Shown piece by piece: positions 45,275-54,095 of a stretch of DNA of 64,000 bases. The stretch is from Symbiodinium natans. Taxonomy: Eukaryota; Sar; Dinophyceae; Suessiales; Symbiodiniaceae. The position numbers were made by a program, and so were the translations under genes. How positions within the stretch are numbered: the first letter of the stretch is position 1; every line of letters starts with the position of its first letter. The stretch lies in NCBI GenBank assembly GCA_905221605.1, contig CAJNDS010002257.1, positions 957,922 to 1,021,921 on the forward strand, read 5' to 3'. The notes under the pieces are model-generated. The model was not told the origin of the DNA, did no database searches, and was given only the letters and a program-made list of their open reading frames with translations.

Positions 45275-45982
45275 CTGCACATTGGGAAATCTCGAATGTA
45301 TACCCCCAAACCCTAAACCCTAACCCCTAGTTTGGGCTGTAAGGGTTTAGGGTGTAGGGTGTCGGGTTAGGGCTTACGGATTTGGCGGGGCCCCCCAACC
45401 CTTGTACCAGTAGGGTTTAGGGCTTAGGGGGTTTTGAGCCCAGGCTTAAGGGGAGAGTTATAACGTAATATCTAGAAACCAAAACGTTCAAGACAAGACA
45501 TCTAGGGCCCACACGTGGCCCTAGGGGAGCCCCAAAAAGAAACGGTTTAGGGTTTAGAGTGACCCTGTTCTTGTTTCACTCTATTTTTACTGGCAGGTTC
45601 TTTTTACAGGTACGGCCAGAAAAGCTGTGAAAATGTCAAGCCAAGAAAGCTGCAAATACTGACGTTCGCCGACATGTCACCCTGCATTGGCATGTTTCAC
45701 ACTTACGTCCCTAAACCCTAAACGCCCTAAGCCCTTGAACTCTCTTCCCTAAACCCTGAACCCCTAGATCCAAACCTCAAAATACTAAACCCTGAACCTC
45801 TAAGCCCTAAACTCCTAAGGGCCTTACACGCCCAAGCCTAAACCCCTAAGGCCCTAATCCCCTTAAACCCACAACCCTGGGGTTTAGGGTTTAGGGTTTA
45901 GGTTCAGGGTTTCGGGTTTAGGGTTACGGGACACTAAACCCCCGAAAGGGCCCCAACCCAACCACGTTCTTCAGGTTTGAGC

Positions 45983-46027
45983 CTCGGCAAGCTGCTCGCG
46001 ATGCTCCCGCTGCTGGGCGCGAAGGGC
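45983..46027 (-). CDS. 45-bp coiled-coil module, ALRAQQREHREQLAE
   Basis: Acceptor CTTCAG|G, donor GAG|GCTCAA (GC type). 12 of 15 third positions are G or C. The frame extends upstream to ALLQ, giving a clean heptad. About 20 bp upstream in the transcribed sense begins a half copy of the GGGATGTTCCCCC foldback family (46046-46090). Confidence 0.5.
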
Positions 46028-46158
46028 CTGAAGGAGTGCGGGCTTGTTGAACATTCCTTGGGAGGTTCCCCCTTATACAAAATGGGGGGGTTTAGGGTTT
46101 AGGGTTTAGGGTTTAGGGTTTGGGGTTTGGGGTTTGGGGTTTAGGGAACAGGCTTGTT

Positions 46159-46280
46159 GGGCGTTCCTTGGGATGTTCCCCCCCTTATACTAGCAGTCCT
46201 TAACAGGGATTATAGTACCCCCCCAATGATAATGCCTAATAAGGACGCTGCGTATATGTGGGAACATCCCAAAACATTCC
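46159..46280. repeat. Foldback element, GGGATGTTCCCCC family, full copy
   Basis: Termini TTGGGATGTTCCC (left) and GGGAACATCCCAA (right) are exact inverted copies, with CAGTCCTTAACAGGGATTAT inside. A second full copy is at 53241-53351; half copies lie at 46046-46090, 50461-50537 and 51372-51392. Confidence 0.85.
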
Positions 46281-46437
46281 TATTTAGTTCTCTACAGGGT
46301 TTTCGGGTTTTAGGGCTTAGGCTTCAGTATCGTCGGGCACCGCGGTCACCCAGGAAAGGAATCAAAACAGAAGACGCGGTAGAATCTCAAGACTATCATC
46401 AATCCGAATTATTGCTATTAACCAGACCATGAGGTTC

Positions 46438-46645
46438 GGTTTAGGAGTTTAGGGGTTTAGGGGTTAGGGGTTTAGGGGTTTAGGGGTTTAGGGGTTTAGG
46501 GGGGTTTAGGGCTTAGGGGTCTAGGGTTTAGGGGTTTAGTGGTTTAGGGGTTTAGGGGTTTAGGGGTTTAGGGGTTTAGGGGTTTAGGGGTTTAGGGGTT
46601 TAGGGGTTTAGGGGTTTAGGGGTTTGGGGTTTAGGGTTTAGGGGT
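46438..46645 (+). repeat. 8-mer TTTAGGGG array, about 24 copies
   Basis: Almost every unit has four G, unlike the seven-base TTTAGGG of neighbouring arrays. Local homogeneity of the longer unit suggests expansion from a single variant. Confidence 0.95.
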
Positions 46646-46818
46646 ACCCTACATAGCAGCTTGTTCCCAAGCCGGTTTTCCCAAGGGTGTCCACATCCTA
46701 GCTTGATTTTTGATAGCTGCGGTCGGGCTAGCCCTAAACCCTAAACCCTAAACCCTAAACCCTAAACTGTGTTGCACACATCCTGCGGACTGCCAGAACA
46801 CGCCCTATGCCTCTCTGC

Positions 46819-46863
46819 TTCGCACCACGCCTGCTCCATGTCGGGACCCAGAGCGGCCAGATC
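46819..46863 (-). CDS. 45-bp module, DLAALGPDMEQAWCE
   Basis: 11 of 15 codons end in G or C; the donor would be GCAGAG. No AG directly precedes the start (CCT|GAT), so the acceptor is unclear. The island lies in the order CCCTAAA (46732-46767), island, TTTAGGG (46866-46979) with almost no spacer. Confidence 0.35.
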
Positions 46864-46865
46864 AG

Positions 46866-46979
46866 GATTTAGGGTTTAGGGTTTAGGGCTTAGGGTTTAG
46901 GGTTTAGGGTTTAGGGTTTAGGGTTTAGGGTTTAGGGTTTAGGGTTTAGGGTTTAGGGTTTAGGGTTTAGGGTTTAGGG
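46866..46979 (+). repeat. TTTAGGG array, about 16 copies
   Basis: Nearly perfect heptamers, one TTAGGGC variant. Length about 114 bp, close to the arrays at 47111, 51253 and 62822. Confidence 0.97.
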
Positions 46980-47037
46980 TGATCTTTGTCCAGGAGCCAC
47001 AGGCCCCACTGGAAGAGTTGTTCCACGGCGAGGGTCC
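46980..47037 (-). CDS. Exon-like island between two TTTAGGG arrays
   Basis: One minus-strand frame reads LAVEQLFQWGLWLLDKD, helical and Trp/Leu-rich, then runs into the array. No AG acceptor fits the 45-bp rule here; a plus-strand frame is also open. Weaker than the other modules. Confidence 0.2.
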
Positions 47038-47110
47038 ATGATCACCAAAACAGGAGTGCTCCTGCAGAAGCCTACAACCTCACAAGTATGGGGTTTGCGG
47101 TTTAGGGTCA

Positions 47111-47216
47111 GTTTAGGGTTTAGGGTTTAGGGTTTAGGGTTTAGGGTTTAGGGTTTAGGGTTTAGGGTTTAGGGTTTAGGGTTTAGGGTTTAGGGTTTAG
47201 GGTTTAGGGTTTAGGG
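47111..47216 (+). repeat. TTTAGGG array, about 15 copies
   Basis: Perfect heptamers ending one base before the island with module 47245-47289. Confidence 0.97.
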
Positions 47217-47244
47217 GTCAAGCCCCTGAGCCGGAAGCTCGCAC

Positions 47245-47289
47245 CTCCAACTTCACGTCGCCGTCGCCCGCGCGTTTTTCACACAGTTC
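47245..47289 (-). CDS. 45-bp module, ELCEKRAGDGDVKLE
   Basis: One of the cleanest: acceptor CCCAG|GAA, donor TTGGAG|GTGCGA (GT type), 15 codons in phase 0, 11 ending in G or C. The frame continues VRASG, so KLEVRAS recalls LVEVRSF of the GL-type modules. Arrays of TTTAGGG lie on both sides. Confidence 0.5.
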
Positions 47290-47662
47290 CTGGGGGAGGC
47301 GGAGCCACTGTTTAGGGTTCAGGGTTCAGGGTTCAGGGTTTAGGGTTCAGGGTTTAGGGTTTAGGGTTTAGGGTCGCGGGCCCCAGTAGGTCTAGGGCTT
47401 TTAGGGTTTGGGTTGAGAGTTTAGGGCTTTAAGGAAGGAGGGCTTGTGGGTTTGGGGGGTTAAGGCTTTCAGGGGCTTTAGGGCTTTTAGAGGGATATGA
47501 TGGGGCTTTAGGGCTCTAGGGAGGAGAGCTTGAGGGCTTTAGGGTGGAGGGTTTTGGAGTTTAGGGGTCGAGGGTTCTTGAGGTTTAGGGTTTTGGGGCT
47601 CGAGGGCTTTCAGGGTGGAGGGTTTCAGGCTTTCATTGAGTGCATTGAAGGGCTGAAGGTGC

Positions 47663-47707
47663 CTTTGCCCCGTCCAGGAACCGAACTCTCAGCTCGGCCA
47701 CGCGTGT
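47663..47707 (-). CDS. 45-bp module, TRVAELRVRFLDGAK
   Basis: The end is AAG|GCACCT (GC donor). No AG precedes the start. 11 of 15 codons end in G or C. VAELRVRF matches the pattern VEVRSF / VELRAG seen in other modules. Flanked by TTTAGGG-type units at 47726. Confidence 0.4.
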
Positions 47708-48145
47708 GTCGACGACGGACCGATGCGGTTTAGGGTTTAGGGTTTAGGGTTTAAGGTTTAAGGTTTAAGGTTTAAGGTTTAGGGTTTAGGGACGCATCTT
47801 CCAGCCTGTCAGTCGATGTGTTCAGGGCAACTGCTATTGTAGCCCCTGCTGCTCGGGGCCGGCATCATCGTGCGGCCTTGCCTTTGACCTCTGGAGGTTT
47901 AAAAAAAAAAGGTGCCCGGTTCCTGCCTAATTGGGTGCATGAAGGAACCCAACCCTTACAACTACATGGGCTTTATGCCTGAAAGGTTTCAGGGTTTAGG
48001 GGGTGGAAGTCTTCGGGGTTTAGGGTGTCTGCGCTTGGGGCTGTATCCCTACAAGGATTTACAAGTTGAGGGTCTTGGGGCTAAACCCTAAACCCTAAAC
48101 CCTCAACCCTCAACCCTAAGCCCTAAACCCTAAACCCTAAACCTA

Positions 48146-48251
48146 GGGGGGGTGGGGGGGGGGGGGGGGGGTGGGGCGGGATACCATGGGGGAGGGTGGG
48201 GGGGGGGGGGGGCAGATACCATGGGGGAGGGGGTGGGGGGGGGGGGTACCG
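48146..48251 (+). repeat. Poly-G tracts separated by ATACCATGGGGGAGGG
   Basis: Three G runs, separated by two copies of a GGGATACCATGGGGGAGGG-like block. Follows directly on CCCTAAA units. Confidence 0.95.
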
Positions 48252-48264
48252 ACACGGGACACGG

Positions 48265-48600
48265 AACCATATACGCATAGGTAAAGGTGGAAACTTGCGC
48301 ACTCTCGACGCCCGTGAGGCACCATCGGCGGCACGCGAGAACGTCCTCGAAGTTGCCCCAGGCTCCACTCACGGAGACCAGGACTTCGCCGAGCCACGCG
48401 GCGGCTTCGGTGTGTGTAGCCGCCCGTACCAGCTTTGCGGATGCGAGCGCGTCGGCGGCACAGCAGGGATGCGCCCCGCCAGGCCATAGCTGCACCTGCC
48501 CGAGAGTGGTATCGCAAAGCGCTCCATCATAACCGCTTCCTCCGGCCGCCCCCCGAAGTTGGCGCGGGATCTCGCAGGGGCCGAGGCGGCGGCGCGCCAA
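48265..48600 (-). CDS. GC-rich coding-like island, unknown product
   Basis: A 156-codon minus frame whose first two thirds look like protein: VQLWPGGAHPCCAADALA, TEAAAWLGEVLVSVSG and FEDVLACRRWCLTG. The last third is translated poly-G. GC is well above the flanks. A CTCC|GTGAGTGG sequence inside would be an excellent donor, so several exons may be merged in this frame. No family is recognised. Confidence 0.35.
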
Positions 48601-48714
48601 CGATGGCTCGTAGATCCTTAACCTAAAACCCCTACACCATCACCAACCCTTAGCCCTACGTTGTAAGGCTTTCGTCCACCTAAACCCTAATCCCAAACAC
48701 CCTATTATTGCTAA

Positions 48715-48829
48715 CCGTGGTAGCCCAGCGGATGATATTATCATAAGGGTACCCTTTTTGGGGGTTGGTTACTTGAAAACGCACCTAGAACCGAAAAAAG
48801 TGCAAAAGGGCACCGCTGGGCTACCAAGG
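48715..48829. repeat. 115-bp foldback element, TGGTAGCCCAGCGG termini
   Basis: CCGTGGTAGCCCAGCGG (48715-48731) pairs with CCGCTGGGCTACCAAGG (48813-48829) with a single mismatch. The inner part (AAGGGTACCCTTTT, GTGCAAAAGGGC) continues the fold. Confidence 0.85.
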
Positions 48830-48884
48830 TAACCTCAAACCCTAAACCCTAAACCCTGAACCCGAAAACCGCAAACCCCAAGCC

Positions 48885-48929
48885 CTGACGAGTGACCTTG
48901 AGCTCTCCGGCACGCAGCTCCACAAGCTC
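48885..48929 (-). CDS. 45-bp coiled-coil module, ELVELRAGELKVTRQ
   Basis: Acceptor CCCAG|GAG, 15 codons, end CGTCAG|GGCTTG. 10 of 15 codons end in G or C. Close relatives: ELVEQRSSEHSSKME (56831) and the GL-type modules. Left flank CCCTAAA units, right flank TTTAGGG units. Confidence 0.5.
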
Positions 48930-49029
48930 CTGGGGGCTGCGGGCTTCTACCGATGTTGGGGTGTTAGGGTTTAGGGTTGAGGGTTTCGGGTTTAGAGTTT
49001 CGAGCGAACTTCAGATTTACCAGGGCACG

Positions 49030-49330
49030 CGCTTAGGCCTTAATTATAAGGGTTGCCACTTACATCCGCAAGAAGGACTTCTTCACGCGCTCCGGCAGTT
49101 CATTCACAGCTTGATTCCAGTGTCTCCATTCCTCCACTCGGCTCTTCCCCTAACGTGCTCTTCTCACGATTAGCAACATGTCATTGCCACTATTCTTTCC
49201 CAGTATTGCCACTAGTCGACTTGTTCTCCTTGCTAGTATTACTACTAAATGCTTCGACTACTGGTTAATACAAAACTATTACTCATATGAAGGAAGTCGA
49301 ACACCTGTTTTTTTTTTGAACTACCCGGGG
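49030..49330. other. AT-richer spacer, no gene
   Basis: A T/C-rich stretch with many ACTATT words and a T9 run at 49310; short frames only. Probably intron-like. Confidence 0.4.
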
Positions 49331-49336
49331 TCACTA

Positions 49337-49457
49337 AGGGTTGTTTCATGGGCCCTTAACATGGGCCCCTTATGTACCCGTCATATACCCTTTTCAAATT
49401 AAGGGCCCTTACATCAGAACCCTTGAAAGCGGGCAGGGAGGCCCATGAAACTACCCT
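49337..49457. repeat. 121-bp foldback element, GTTTCATGGGCC arms
   Basis: AGGGTTGTTTCATGGGCC (49337-49354) pairs with GGCCCATGAAACTACCCT (49440-49457) with one mismatch. CCCTTAACATGGGCCCC and AATTAAGGGCCCTTAC lie inside and pair partly. Confidence 0.8.
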
Positions 49458-49888
49458 CAGAGCGGTGGCTCATGTCTTTGGGGCATGTGTCTTCCATCTG
49501 TCAAGTGCGTGTCAGATCAAAAGCCACATCCTCGCTCCCTAAACCCGAAATGGACGACCTCGACATGACTTGCAACAAACGATGTCTGCGACAGCCGTGA
49601 CGTCGCGTCTACCACATCTTTGTTGGCATCAGAAATGGCGAGCGATCGCAACATGACCTGCAGAGGATGGGCGATTAAGCCTGATAGTCCCCATTATCAA
49701 CCCTATAAAGGGCCTGAGTAAGGGGTTAGGGTATAATAGCCCATCCTGGTGCAGAGGAGCCCTCGTCAGCCGCCTTGAGAAACAAACGAAAGTCAAGACC
49801 CCGAACATCCCAAACATCCCACACCCTAAGCCTCAAACCCTAAACATACCAAACAATAAACCCAGACCCCACACCCTAAACCCCAAAC
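49458..49888. other. Spacer with possible eroded module
   Basis: A minus-strand frame near 49520-49575 reads HVEVVHFGFRERG, similar to LVEVRSFARES, but it crosses a TTTAGGG-like unit and ends in a stop. Likely a decayed copy. A small inverted pair (CAACCCTATAAAGGG, AGGGTATAATAG) occurs at 49697-49742. Confidence 0.3.
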
Positions 49889-50003
49889 CCTACTTGGCTG
49901 CACTTAGGGGGGTAGCTAAAAATTAAATTCTTAGCTGGCTTCTTAAGAAACCCAATAAACCCCAAAAAGGTAAGGATCTAAAGTTACAGTACAGTACCAC
50001 AAA
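49889..50003. repeat. 115-bp dispersed repeat, copy 1
   Basis: Starts TTGGCTGCACTTAGGGGGG and ends near ACAGTACCACAAAG. Copy 2 at 53761-53873 is about 85% identical and occupies the same place relative to the next island. Contains a hairpin TAGCTAAAAATT...CTTAGCTG. Confidence 0.8.
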
Positions 50004-50042
50004 GCCGAAAGCCCTGGAGGGGTCCTTGACCTGAGCCGACGC

Positions 50043-50087
50043 CTTCTCCGCGGCCTCGCGCGCGAAGCCGCGCACCTCGACGAGACC
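50043..50087 (-). CDS. 45-bp module, GLVEVRGFAREAAEK
   Basis: 14 of 15 codons end in G or C. Eleven of 15 residues match the module at 42259. End AAG|GCGTCG (GC donor); start at CCCA|GGT, one base off a CAG acceptor. The dispersed repeat at 49889-50003 lies 40 bp downstream and an array (50119) upstream in the transcribed sense. Confidence 0.5.
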
Positions 50088-50633
50088 TGGGTCGAGCTCA
50101 GAGAAACGTGCTGCTATAGGGTTTAGGGTGTAGGGTTTAGGGTTCAGGGTTCAGGGTTTAGGGTTTAGGGTTCAGGGTTAGGGTGATTCAAGCCTGTTTG
50201 TTTGTTCGCCGCCCTCAAAAGCAGGAATTTGGTGACTTTTAGCTTTATTCTTATTGTTGTTCGTTTACTGCCTTTGTTTGGCCTTTTGGGGTGTATAGAT
50301 TTGTTGAACAAATCCAGCGTTTCGCGGTTTACCATTTACATTGTTTTTCGTCCTCCCATCCAAGACGCCCAACGACCATGGAGGAACATATTCATGCCTC
50401 GACCTAAACCCTCAACCCTCAACCCTGGACCCTTCAACGCTACAATAAAACTTCAACCTTGGAATGTTTCCTCTTATACTGACAGTCCTTAGTAGGGATT
50501 ATCGTACCCCCCCTCTTATGATCCCTATTCAGGAGTTGTCCCTAAACCCTAAACCCTAAACCCTAAACCCTAAACCCCAAACCCTAAACCCTAAACCTCT
50601 CTTATCTATATATATTTAAACCCTACAAGGCAG

Positions 50634-51095
50634 CAAATCGACCGGCCCTGTTGGTCACTGGCCCTGGGGCCAATCCTTCCAGATCGACCGGCCCTGTTGG
50701 GCACTCAAGGGTCTGGCCTGGTCCTGGCCCGCGCGCGCGGCCTTGGCCTTGGCCACGGCAAATCGACCGGCCCTGTTGGGCACTCAAGGGTCTCTGCTTG
50801 GTCTTGAGCGTTTAGCCTTGGTCTTTAAACCTTAATGGCAGCAAATCGACCGGCCCTGTTGGGCACTCAAGGGTTTGGCCTTGTCCTGGCCCGCGCGCAC
50901 GGCCTTGGCCTTGGCCTTGGCCTTGGCCACGGCAAATCGACCGGCCCTGTTGGGCACTCAAGCCCCCCCCCCCCCCCTTTCCCCTCCCCCCTCCCCCTCC
51001 TACCTATATATATAGAAATCTAAATGACAGCAAATCGACCGGCCCTGTTGGTCACTGGCCCTGGCCCTGTTGGGCACTCAAGGGTCTGGCCTTGT
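50634..51095 (+). repeat. CAAATCGACCGGCCCTGTTGG minisatellite, six copies
   Basis: Copies start near 50634, 50682, 50759, 50840, 50934 and 51031, followed by GGCACTCAAGGGTCTGGCC and GGCCTTGGCCTTGGCC in varying number. Two copies are preceded by CTATATATAT. A C run lies at 50964-50979. Confidence 0.85.
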
Positions 51096-51252
51096 CCTGG
51101 CCCGCGCGCACACGCCTAGGTTGGAGGACAGGGCTTGCTGATGAAAAATGTAAACTTTGTATTTCTTAATGTTTTGGGATTCTCTGGGTGGGTGGGTTTT
51201 TTTCGAGAGTCCAAACAGCAGCTGAACTAGAGATTGCTCGACCCGGAGCTGC

Positions 51253-51365
51253 TGAACCCTAAACCCTAAACCCTAAACCCTAAACCCTAAACCCTAAACC
51301 CTAAACCCTAAACCCTAAACCCTAAACCCTAAACCCTAAACCCTAAACCCTAAACCCTAAACCCT
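51253..51365 (-). repeat. CCCTAAA array, 16 copies
   Basis: Perfect heptamers, abutting a half copy of the GGGATGTTCCCCC foldback family on the right (51372-51392). Confidence 0.97.
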
Positions 51366-51463
51366 GTTCCTATAAGGGGGGAACATCCCAACTTCAACCC
51401 GGCAAGCCAGCATCATGCCCTGTAGGCATGAACATCTCCTCCTGCTGCCTTACTCAAGGGACT

Positions 51464-51700
51464 CAAGGAGGGACCCTTATAAGGGACCTTAGGGGCTCTT
51501 TAGGGTTTAGGGTTTAGGGTTTAGGGTTTAGGGTTTAGGGTTTAGGGTTTAGGGTTTAGGGTTTAGGAAAGGGACCTTAGGGGTTCGTTAGGGGTTGTTC
51601 GGGGGCTACTTATAAGTATACAGTCTATAGGGAGTATAGAAGGTATATGGGGTTATCTTGGGGAATAAGATTGCGGGTCCCTTCTAGAATTCCCTCCTTA
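51464..51700. repeat. Foldback element (CAAGGAGGGACC family) carrying a telomeric array
   Basis: Inverted relative to the copy at 44309. Termini CAAGGAGGGACCC and GAATTCCCTCCTTA. A TTTAGGG array of about ten units (51499-51567) interrupts it, and the 15-bp AAGGGACCTTAGGGG stands on both sides of the array (51481-51495, 51569-51583). Confidence 0.8.
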
Positions 51701-51832
51701 TACCCGCTTAACTTCTGCCCGCAATGACCCAGAGCACAAAAAAAAACACACGTCCCAAACTCCTCGAGGCCCGCTCATCTCGCTTTAAAGCCCGAAGTCC
51801 TCACACGCCAACTTCGACAACCCTCAAAACCT

Positions 51833-51950
51833 GACCCTAAACCCTAAACCCTGAACCCTAGCCCTAAACCCAAACCCTGAACCCTGAACCCTAAACCCCA
51901 AACCCCCTAAACCCTAAACCCCCTAAACCCTAAACCCTGAACCCCCCAAC
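51833..51950 (-). repeat. CCCTAAA/CCCTGAA array, degenerate
   Basis: About 16 units with A-to-G changes and extra C; left border of the island with module 51968-52012. Confidence 0.92.
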
Positions 51951-51967
51951 AGCGGGCCTTCGCCACA

Positions 51968-52012
51968 CCGCACCAGCTCCTGGCTGCTGCGCTTCAGCGC
52001 ATCCTCGAGCTG
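51968..52012 (-). CDS. 45-bp coiled-coil module, QLEDALKRSSQELVR
   Basis: Follows CTGCAGG (AGG|CAG) and ends GTGCGG|TGTGGC; shifting one base gives CG|GTGTGG, a GT donor. 14 of 15 codons end in G or C. Telomeric units flank outward: CCCTAAA left, TGTAGGG/TTTAGGG right (52024-52080). Confidence 0.5.
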
Positions 52013-52023
52013 CCTGCAGCGTC

Positions 52024-52080
52024 GGGTTTAGGGTGCGGGGTGTAGGGTGAGGGTGTAGGGTGTAGGGTGTAGGGTTTAGG
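52024..52080 (+). repeat. TGTAGGG variant array
   Basis: Seven or eight units of TGTAGGG or TGAGGG, ending in TTTAGGG. A local homogeneous variant. Confidence 0.9.
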
Positions 52081-52392
52081 GCCTGGCCTTTTCCAAGGGA
52101 TACCCCCAAAACCCCCACGCCAGGAGGACCCGGACCCCTCGCCGCAGGGTGCTCAGGGGCCTCAGGCCGGCTCAGGCAGAGCGGATGCTCGCCTAGCCCG
52201 CCTCCCTGGCCCGTCGTTTATGGCCTCTGGCTTCTGTACTGACTCTCGGATCCAACCCCGAACATCATGAAACTGATTTAGTTTTTTGAAGTGGACTGTT
52301 GCCTTGAGTTTGGGCCTAAACCCTAAAAGGAATAGGTTTGGGTGGCTTTGCCGCCTCGGACGGAGTGGGGTTGGAGAAAAGTGTTCGATGGC

Positions 52393-52437
52393 CCTCCACA
52401 ATCGGGCCAAAGCTGCTCTTCGCACCTCACCAAGCTT
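52393..52437 (-). CDS. 45-bp module, KLGEVRRAALARLWR
   Basis: Contained in a longer open stretch to 52162. Only 8 of 15 codons end in G or C. GEVRRAALA matches the VEVRSFARE pattern. Start and end lack clean splice signals (an AG is present in CGAAAG|CTT). A larger exon or pseudo-module is possible. Confidence 0.3.
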
Positions 52438-52489
52438 TCGAGCTTGTTCCGAAATCTAACCTTCACAGCACCTACGCCCTATCACAGCA

Positions 52490-52559
52490 AACCCTAAACC
52501 CTAAACCCTAAACCCTAAACCCTAAACCCTAAACCCTAAACCCTAAACCCTAAACCCTC
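52490..52559 (-). repeat. CCCTAAA array, 10 copies
   Basis: Perfect heptamers. The following 50-bp island (52560-52610) reads HLLATATKLRAE on minus after GCAG, ending GAG|GGTTTAG, 36 bp rather than 45. Confidence 0.95.
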
Positions 52560-52734
52560 AGCCCGTAGCTTTGTCGCGGTTGCAAGCAGGTGCTGCGTTG
52601 ATGGTTTGAAACCCTAAACCCTAAAGCCTAAACCCGAAACCTTACACCCCAAAACCCTAACCCTAAACCCTAAACCCTATAAACCCTAAACCCTAAACCC
52701 TAAACCCCAAACCCTAAACCCTATAAACCAATGT

Positions 52735-52860
52735 GGATCGGGTAAGTGCAAACGCAGCCGGTCGCCGGGACATGTGCTTATTCGCAGCATGCGCGAGCCA
52801 TTAGGAGCCTTGCTTCTCGCTGAGTTGCGTTTCGGGCCGGCGGTAGTGCTCCGTCATCAA
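52735..52860. other. Island between two CCCTAAA arrays, strand unresolved
   Basis: Plus frame: EPLGALLLAELRFGPAVVL. Minus frame: ARNATQREARLLMARACCE before a stop. Both are protein-like, so no call is made. Confidence 0.25.
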
Positions 52861-53189
52861 CCTAAAGCCTAAACCCTAAACCCTAAACCCCAAATCCCTA
52901 AACCCTAAACCCTAAACCCCAAACCCCAATCCCAAATCGCTAAACCCGAAGCCCTAAACCCTAAAGCATGGCTGCGAGATCTCCCGCTGATCATCCTCGT
53001 AAGGAAATAAAGGATAGTCGTAATCCTCATATTGCCCTTAACAAGGACGATTCATTTTTTCTCTTTTGGGGTTTCTTAAGCAACCCTAAACCCTAAACCC
53101 TAAACCCTAAACCTTAAACCCTAAACCCTAAACCCCAACAAGGTACCCCCTACTTTCGGAAACCTCTACCTCGTCGCGCTGCCCCCACC

Positions 53190-53234
53190 CAGCCTGTCGG
53201 CTGCCTCGCACTTCGCAATCTCGGCCGTCAAGCC
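53190..53234 (-). CDS. 45-bp module, GLTAEIAKCEAADRL
   Basis: 13 of 15 codons end in G or C; end CTG|GGTGGG or, one base later, a GTGGGG donor; start one base off AGAG|GC, as in 42259 and 59871. Six bases upstream in the transcribed sense begins the foldback element 53241-53351, so that element would supply the 3' end of the intron. Confidence 0.5.
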
Positions 53235-53240
53235 TCTGGC

Positions 53241-53351
53241 TTGCGATGTGCCCCCCTTTGTACTAACGGTCCTTACTTGGGATGACAGTACTCCCCTATA
53301 CTATACTCCCTATTAAGGACTGTGCTGCTTGTAGAAGGGGGAACATCCCAA
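53241..53351. repeat. Foldback element, GGGATGTTCCCCC family, second full copy
   Basis: Termini TTGCGATGTGCCCCC and GGGGGAACATCCCAA (two mismatches). Inside, GGTCCTTACTTGGGATGACA pairs partly with CTCCCTATTAAGGAC. Shares core order with 46159-46280. Confidence 0.85.
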
Positions 53352-53760
53352 CCTCTGGGGTGCACTCTCTGGGGTTCAACGGGCTTTGACGGTTCTTGGC
53401 TGCACGGGATTTTTGGGGGCGTTTGCATGTTCGGGCTTTAGGATGTTTCGGACTTCTTGGGTCTTAGGGTTTTTGGGGGGTTTCGCTATGTTTAAAAAAA
53501 AATAGACTTGGGGCTGATGGCTTCGAAGGTAGGGGGCTGTGCTCAGGGTGAAATGTGTTGCCTTTGGCATGCTGTGGCAACGTAGACGTAGGTTGCATGG
53601 TGTAAAGATTCCAGACGAAACGTGGGGGATCCCGAAAAGTTGGTCCCTTCGGAGGCACTTAAACTAGCACGAGGCGACCCGCCCGAAACCTCACAACATA
53701 GACCCCAGAGTAGTGCCCCAAAGGCCCTATAGTTCCTGGAGTTTTTTGAAACCGATTTAG

Positions 53761-53873
53761 CCTTGGCTGCACTTGGGGGGGTAGCTGGAAATTAAACCTT
53801 TAGCTGCCTTAATAAGAAACCCAATAAACCCAAAAAAGGTAAGGATCTAAAGTTACAGTAAAGCACTACAAAG
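53761..53873. repeat. 115-bp dispersed repeat, copy 2
   Basis: Matches 49889-50003 including GGTAAGGATCTAAAGTTACA near the right end. Lies 39 bp from module 53912-53956. Confidence 0.8.
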
Positions 53874-53911
53874 TAACCTTCATCAATCATCCCCATCCCA
53901 GAAAATGCCAT

Positions 53912-53956
53912 AAGCAAAGCCCGCCTCGACGCAGGTCGACCAAGTCTCTTCCGAGC
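53912..53956 (-). CDS. 45-bp module, degenerate, ARKRLGRPASRRALL
   Basis: Acceptor CCCAG|GCT is clean and no stop occurs, but only 7 of 15 codons end in G or C. A +1 frame reads LGRDLVDLRRGGL, nearer to ELVELRAGEL. A one-base shift or loss of function is likely. Confidence 0.3.
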
Positions 53957-53965
53957 CTGGGTTGT

Positions 53966-54095
53966 GTTTAGGGTTTAGGGTTTAGGGTTTAGGGTTTAGG
54001 GTTTAGGGTTTAGGGTTTAGGGTTTAGGGTTTAGGGTTTAGGGTTTAGGGTTTAGGGTTTAGGGTTTAGGGTTTAGGGTTTAGGGTTTAGGGTTT
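53966..54095 (+). repeat. TTTAGGG array, 18 copies
   Basis: Perfect heptamers, one of the longest arrays in the window. Confidence 0.97.
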
